The notes under the pieces: generated by a model | What the model was told of the DNA's origin: nothing | Database searches by the model: none | The model's input: only the letters and a program-made list of their open reading frames with translations | Assembly: GCA_030704615.1 (NCBI GenBank) | Contig: CM060734.1 | Coordinates: forward strand, 49,122,042-49,186,041 | DNA from: Takakia lepidozioides | Taxonomy: Eukaryota > Streptophyta > Takakiopsida > Takakiales > Takakiaceae | DNA: 64,000 bases | Reading direction: 5' to 3' | Translations under genes and position numbers: made by a program | In this document: positions 60,880 to 64,000 of the stretch, one piece after another | Layout: each line of letters opens with the position of its first letter | Position numbering within the stretch: the first letter of the stretch is position 1

Positions 60880-63101
60880 TTACCAGTAATCCCCACAAGA
60901 ACACATTCCGTGCTGGAAATGGTGAAAGTGGTTAGTGTCACGGACAACTACTGCTCGTCCAACAATCTTCGAGATGAACTTGATGGCAGTGTGACAATCA
61001 CCACAGACCCGAAGGTTCTTGATGACGCGGATGGCCGTCCCAGAAGGCGTGCTGATGAGCCCAAAAGCAATGGCTAGCTTCTCACTGTGGTGGCAAAGTG
61101 ACAATTCCTTCTGCTCATCCTCTGCCTCATGCAATACATAGCGGGTGTCAGGCTGGTACGCGGCCTCTTTGATCTGCCTAAACAATCTCTCCAGCTCCGC
61201 ATGGATTTCCACAACTTGTGGATGCAAGCAATGTGTCTTCTACAACAAATGTATGCACATGGTCATTGACCACAATGCAGCTACTCCCCCGGCTCCTTTC
61301 TGACACCTCTGTCCTCCATCAATTTCCTAACTTTGGCTTTGTCATCCCACCGGCCAGCTGCAGCATAGATGTTTGATAGCAGCACACAAGTTCCAGCATG
61401 CTGTGGCTCCCACTTGAGAATACATTTTGCTGCACGTTCTGCTAACTCTACATTACCATGGATTCTGCAGGCACCAAGCAAGGCCTTCCACACTACAGCA
61501 CCTGGTTCAACAGGAATTTCAGCAATGAAGGCCTCTGCCTCATACAGTTGCCATGCACGACCGAGAAGGTCCACCATGCAGCCAAAATGCTCCACTGTAG
61601 GAGTAAGGCCATGATCTTGATTCATGCACTCAAAGTAGTGACGCCCTTCCTCAACTAGGCCTGCATGGCTACATGCAGAGAGAAGAGATGTGACGGTAGT
61701 ATTGTTTGGCTTCAAGCCTTCCTGTTGCATTTGTTCAAATAGTTGCAGGGCCTCCCTACCCCACCCATGTTGGGCAGACCCTATGATCATCACACTCCAT
61801 GAGAGTGAGTCTCGTTCAGCCATATTGTCAAACATTTGACGAGCATCAATCATGCTACCACATTTGCAATACATATCAACAAGAGCAGTCTCCAAGTTAA
61901 CATATGATGCAATTCCAGCTTTGATGATGTCAGAATGGACCTCTTTGCCCTCTAAGGCTGCCAGGCTGGCACATGCATTGAGAATAGAAATGAACGTAAC
62001 CCTGTCTGGCGTCACTCTTTTCTGTTACATTTGCTCGTAGATCTCGAAAGCCTCCCTACTCCACCCGTGCTGTACATATCCTGCCATCATGGCATTCCAT
62101 GAGATCACATTCCGTTCAGCCATATTGTCAAATACTTGTCGCGCTTCCTTTAGGTTACCACATTTGGCATACATGTCAGCAAGGACAGTCTCCAGAATGA
62201 TGTCTCGCGCAATCACAGCTTTCATGATATCAGCATGGACCTCTTTGCCATTTTTCAGGGCACCTAGGCTGGCACACACATTGAGAATGGAAATGAATGT
62301 TACTTTGTCAGGTGTCACCCCTTCCTCTATCATTTTCTCATAAACCTGGAAAGCCTCCCTAGCATAACCATGCTGGGCATAACCTGCGATCATTGCACTC
62401 CATGAGACAACATTTCGTTGAGCCATATTGTCGGAAACTTGACGTGCATCGTTTACGCTACCGCATTTGGCATACATGTCAGCAAGCGCAGTCTCCAGAA
62501 CTACATCTGATGCAATCCCAACTTTCACAATGTCAGCATGGACCTCTTTGCCCTTTTCCAAGGTTCCTAGGCTGGCACATGCATTGAGAATGCAGACGAA
62601 TGTGACCTTGTTAGGTGCAACCCCTTCCTGTTGCATTTTAGCGTAGATCTCGAACGCCTCCCTACCACACCCATGCTTGGCATATCCTGCTACCATTATA
62701 GTCCACATAAACAAATTCCGTTCTGGCATACCACGCTTCCACACTTGGCATACATGTTGACAAGGGTGTTGAGTAGAAAGAGGTTTGGCTTCAATCCGCT
62801 TTGGAGAATGTGGGCATGCACCTGCTTTCCCTCTGCAATGCTTTTCAGATTGATGCACTCCTGCAAGACAAAGACATAAGTACTGGAGTCTGCCTCAATG
62901 CCCCATTGCTTCAAAAGGAGCAGTGCCTATTTCAGTCGCCCTGCCCTACAAAGAGTCCTCACTTCCGCACTAGTACCAGAACATTTTTTGTCAACTCCCT
63001 CTCTTGGTCCTCTTTCGAAAGGGATGGCGGAGAAGCTACCCCTGCCACCAGTCTGAAGTCCAACAAATAATTTTGTCTGATTCAACTCTGCCATCCTGCA
63101 T
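60880..63101 (-). pseudogene. PPR-DYW RNA-editing protein, pseudogene with at least five lesions
   Basis: The frame opens with ATG at 63101. Lesions in order are: UAG where CAG is expected in LCRAGRLK*ALLLLKQWG (about 62932-62930); loss of about eight codons with a frame change in MYAKCGS/MPERN (near 62740); UAA in YEQM*QKRVTPDRV (about 62027); an extra G in the G-run after RKEP (near 61285); and a 4-bp TTGC duplication before HPQVVEIH (near 61225). Between lesions the PLS repeats are well kept (YAKCGS.NDARQV.DNMA.RN, three near-identical units of about 101 residues at 61.7-62.7 kb). The E/E+ part and the DYW deaminase domain follow, with zinc-binding [10 protein letters not shown] and CGDCH and the terminal CSCGDYW. 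Intact members edit organelle transcripts from C to U. This copy cannot make a full protein. Confidence 0.9.
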
Positions 63102-63660
63102 GACTCAACTTTAGTTACAAACCTTTATGCTCAATTCACATATCAGCTCCTATATATTTAAAGAGAGATCTCTTCATGGGAAATTTTCTTGCTACATACT
63201 AACAGGATTACAAAACTACCAAGTCATCGACTTTGAGAAAAAGCTGTACACAAGTATGTCTATTTGAGTTGGCACCCTTGAATCATCATCATCTACAATA
63301 CCTGTGAAATTCTCGGCGTGGAGCTGGATGGTGTACATTGACATTAGAACCATCACCAGATCGTGCTTGAACTTCTATGATAGCAGCTAGCCCTGTTTTC
63401 ACCCCAGAAGGGCTTAACCACCTCTCAATCCAAAGGATCTTCTGGGCACAATTCCCTCTGAAGTCTGATGTTCTTGGACTCTTCTGTAAAATCCACCAGT
63501 GGGCAGATGGAGCAACCATAGCTTCAACCACAGCCTTGCACAAACCATGCTACAACCACCAAAGTTCCAAGCGGATGATATTTGAGAAACTGGAGAAACA
63601 ATCCAGTCCACAACCAAGCACTCATCAGAGGGTGAAAAGGGTGAAAAATCCCCACATGCA
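63102..63660. other. Spacer between PPR pseudogene and copia fragment
   Basis: I see no gene. The PPR promoter side is expected at its left. Short frames on both strands at 63.29-63.72 kb have no motif. Confidence 0.4.
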
Positions 63661-64000
63661 ATCACTCGATTTTATGCAATCACTGAATTTAACAAAAACT
63701 TGTTCCAGCTATAGTTTGTGAGATGTGGAGCTAAGGTGGCCAAAGTTCTTGGTAACATTCCTGACTGCTATAGTCACTTCCATTCATCTTGGGACAGCAC
63801 CATCGCTACAGAGAAGACTCTGAACAATCTGCTGATTCGCCTGGTTCGGGAGGAGATACGCATGAAGGACATCCAAGAACGAGAGCTGCAGAGCTCGCCA
63901 GCAACAGCATATGTCGCAAGGGCTCAAGGCAAGACTGGAGCAGAGCGCGCAAGCATGACGTATGAACAGCGCCAGCAGCGCCGTAAAGAGATAAACGATA
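63661..64000 (+). mobile_element. Ty1/copia Gag (UBN2-type) fragment, runs off right edge
   Basis: A plus frame reads ITEFNKNLFQL, then a UAG at 63712-63714, then AKVLGNIPDCYSHFHSSWDS, TEKTLNNLLIRLVREEIRMK and a basic tail QRQQRRKEIND. This is the conserved C-terminal half of the copia Gag domain (EFN...L...LP.SY..F...W.S...TL..L..RL..EE). The CCHC knuckle would lie beyond the window. The in-frame stop shows decay. Confidence 0.75.

Overview
The window is nuclear DNA of a land plant. The evidence is GT-AG intron-rich genes, an AGO1-clade Argonaute with 22 coding exons, a 492-residue plant catalase, a TrxZ/CITRX plastid thioredoxin, a two-repeat DUF642 wall protein, a PPR protein with a DYW ending, and Ty1/copia, pogo-like and non-LTR element remains. 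The DYW family style and the R2-like reverse transcriptase make a seedless plant (bryophyte, lycophyte or fern) the best guess, but the sequence alone does not settle the species.

Layout: 1-2360 (-) is the 5' part of a membrane/HNH zinc-binding protein that runs off the left edge. 2.4-9.0 kb is mostly non-coding, with short tandem duplications and AT-rich DNA. 9045-19350 (+) is a complete AGO1 gene. 21.7-21.9 kb (-) encodes a small potato-inhibitor-I (CI-2 type) protease inhibitor. 22.8-24.6 kb (+) is a multi-exon conserved gene of unknown function with an incomplete 3' end. A zinc-knuckle reverse-transcriptase scrap lies at 24.9-25.2 kb (-). 29343-33794 (-) is a complete eight-exon catalase. 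35079-35765 (-) is a probable plastid protein. 36-44 kb is AT-rich and transposon-dominated: a decayed pogo-like transposase (about 38.0-41.9 kb) is split by a 2.1-kb non-autonomous element with a 9-bp target duplication, and a 388-bp foldback element sits at 42.9-43.3 kb. 44298-46433 (+) is a DUF642 gene. 48.0-48.25 kb holds a tRNA-like SINE candidate. 48351-49016 (-) is a conserved plastid-type membrane protein. 51381-52357 (-) is an alpha/beta hydrolase. Just upstream of it lies an R2-like non-LTR retrotransposon (about 52.4-56.1 kb, -) whose 1168-codon frame is broken only by two UAG codons. 57514-58818 (-) is TrxZ/CITRX, head-to-head with a first exon resembling OEP61 (59186, +). 60880-63101 (-) is a PPR-DYW pseudogene, and the right edge is a copia Gag fragment.

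The genes are independent single-gene units, not an operon. AGO1 is the small-RNA slicer, catalase removes peroxisomal H2O2, TrxZ acts in plastid transcription, and the DUF642 protein belongs to the cell wall. For the multi-exon genes the exon borders were placed by hand from GT/AG signals, reading phase and family conservation. The lengths obtained (catalase 492, AGO1 1111, TrxZ 197, hydrolase 281, DUF642 420 residues) support those models.
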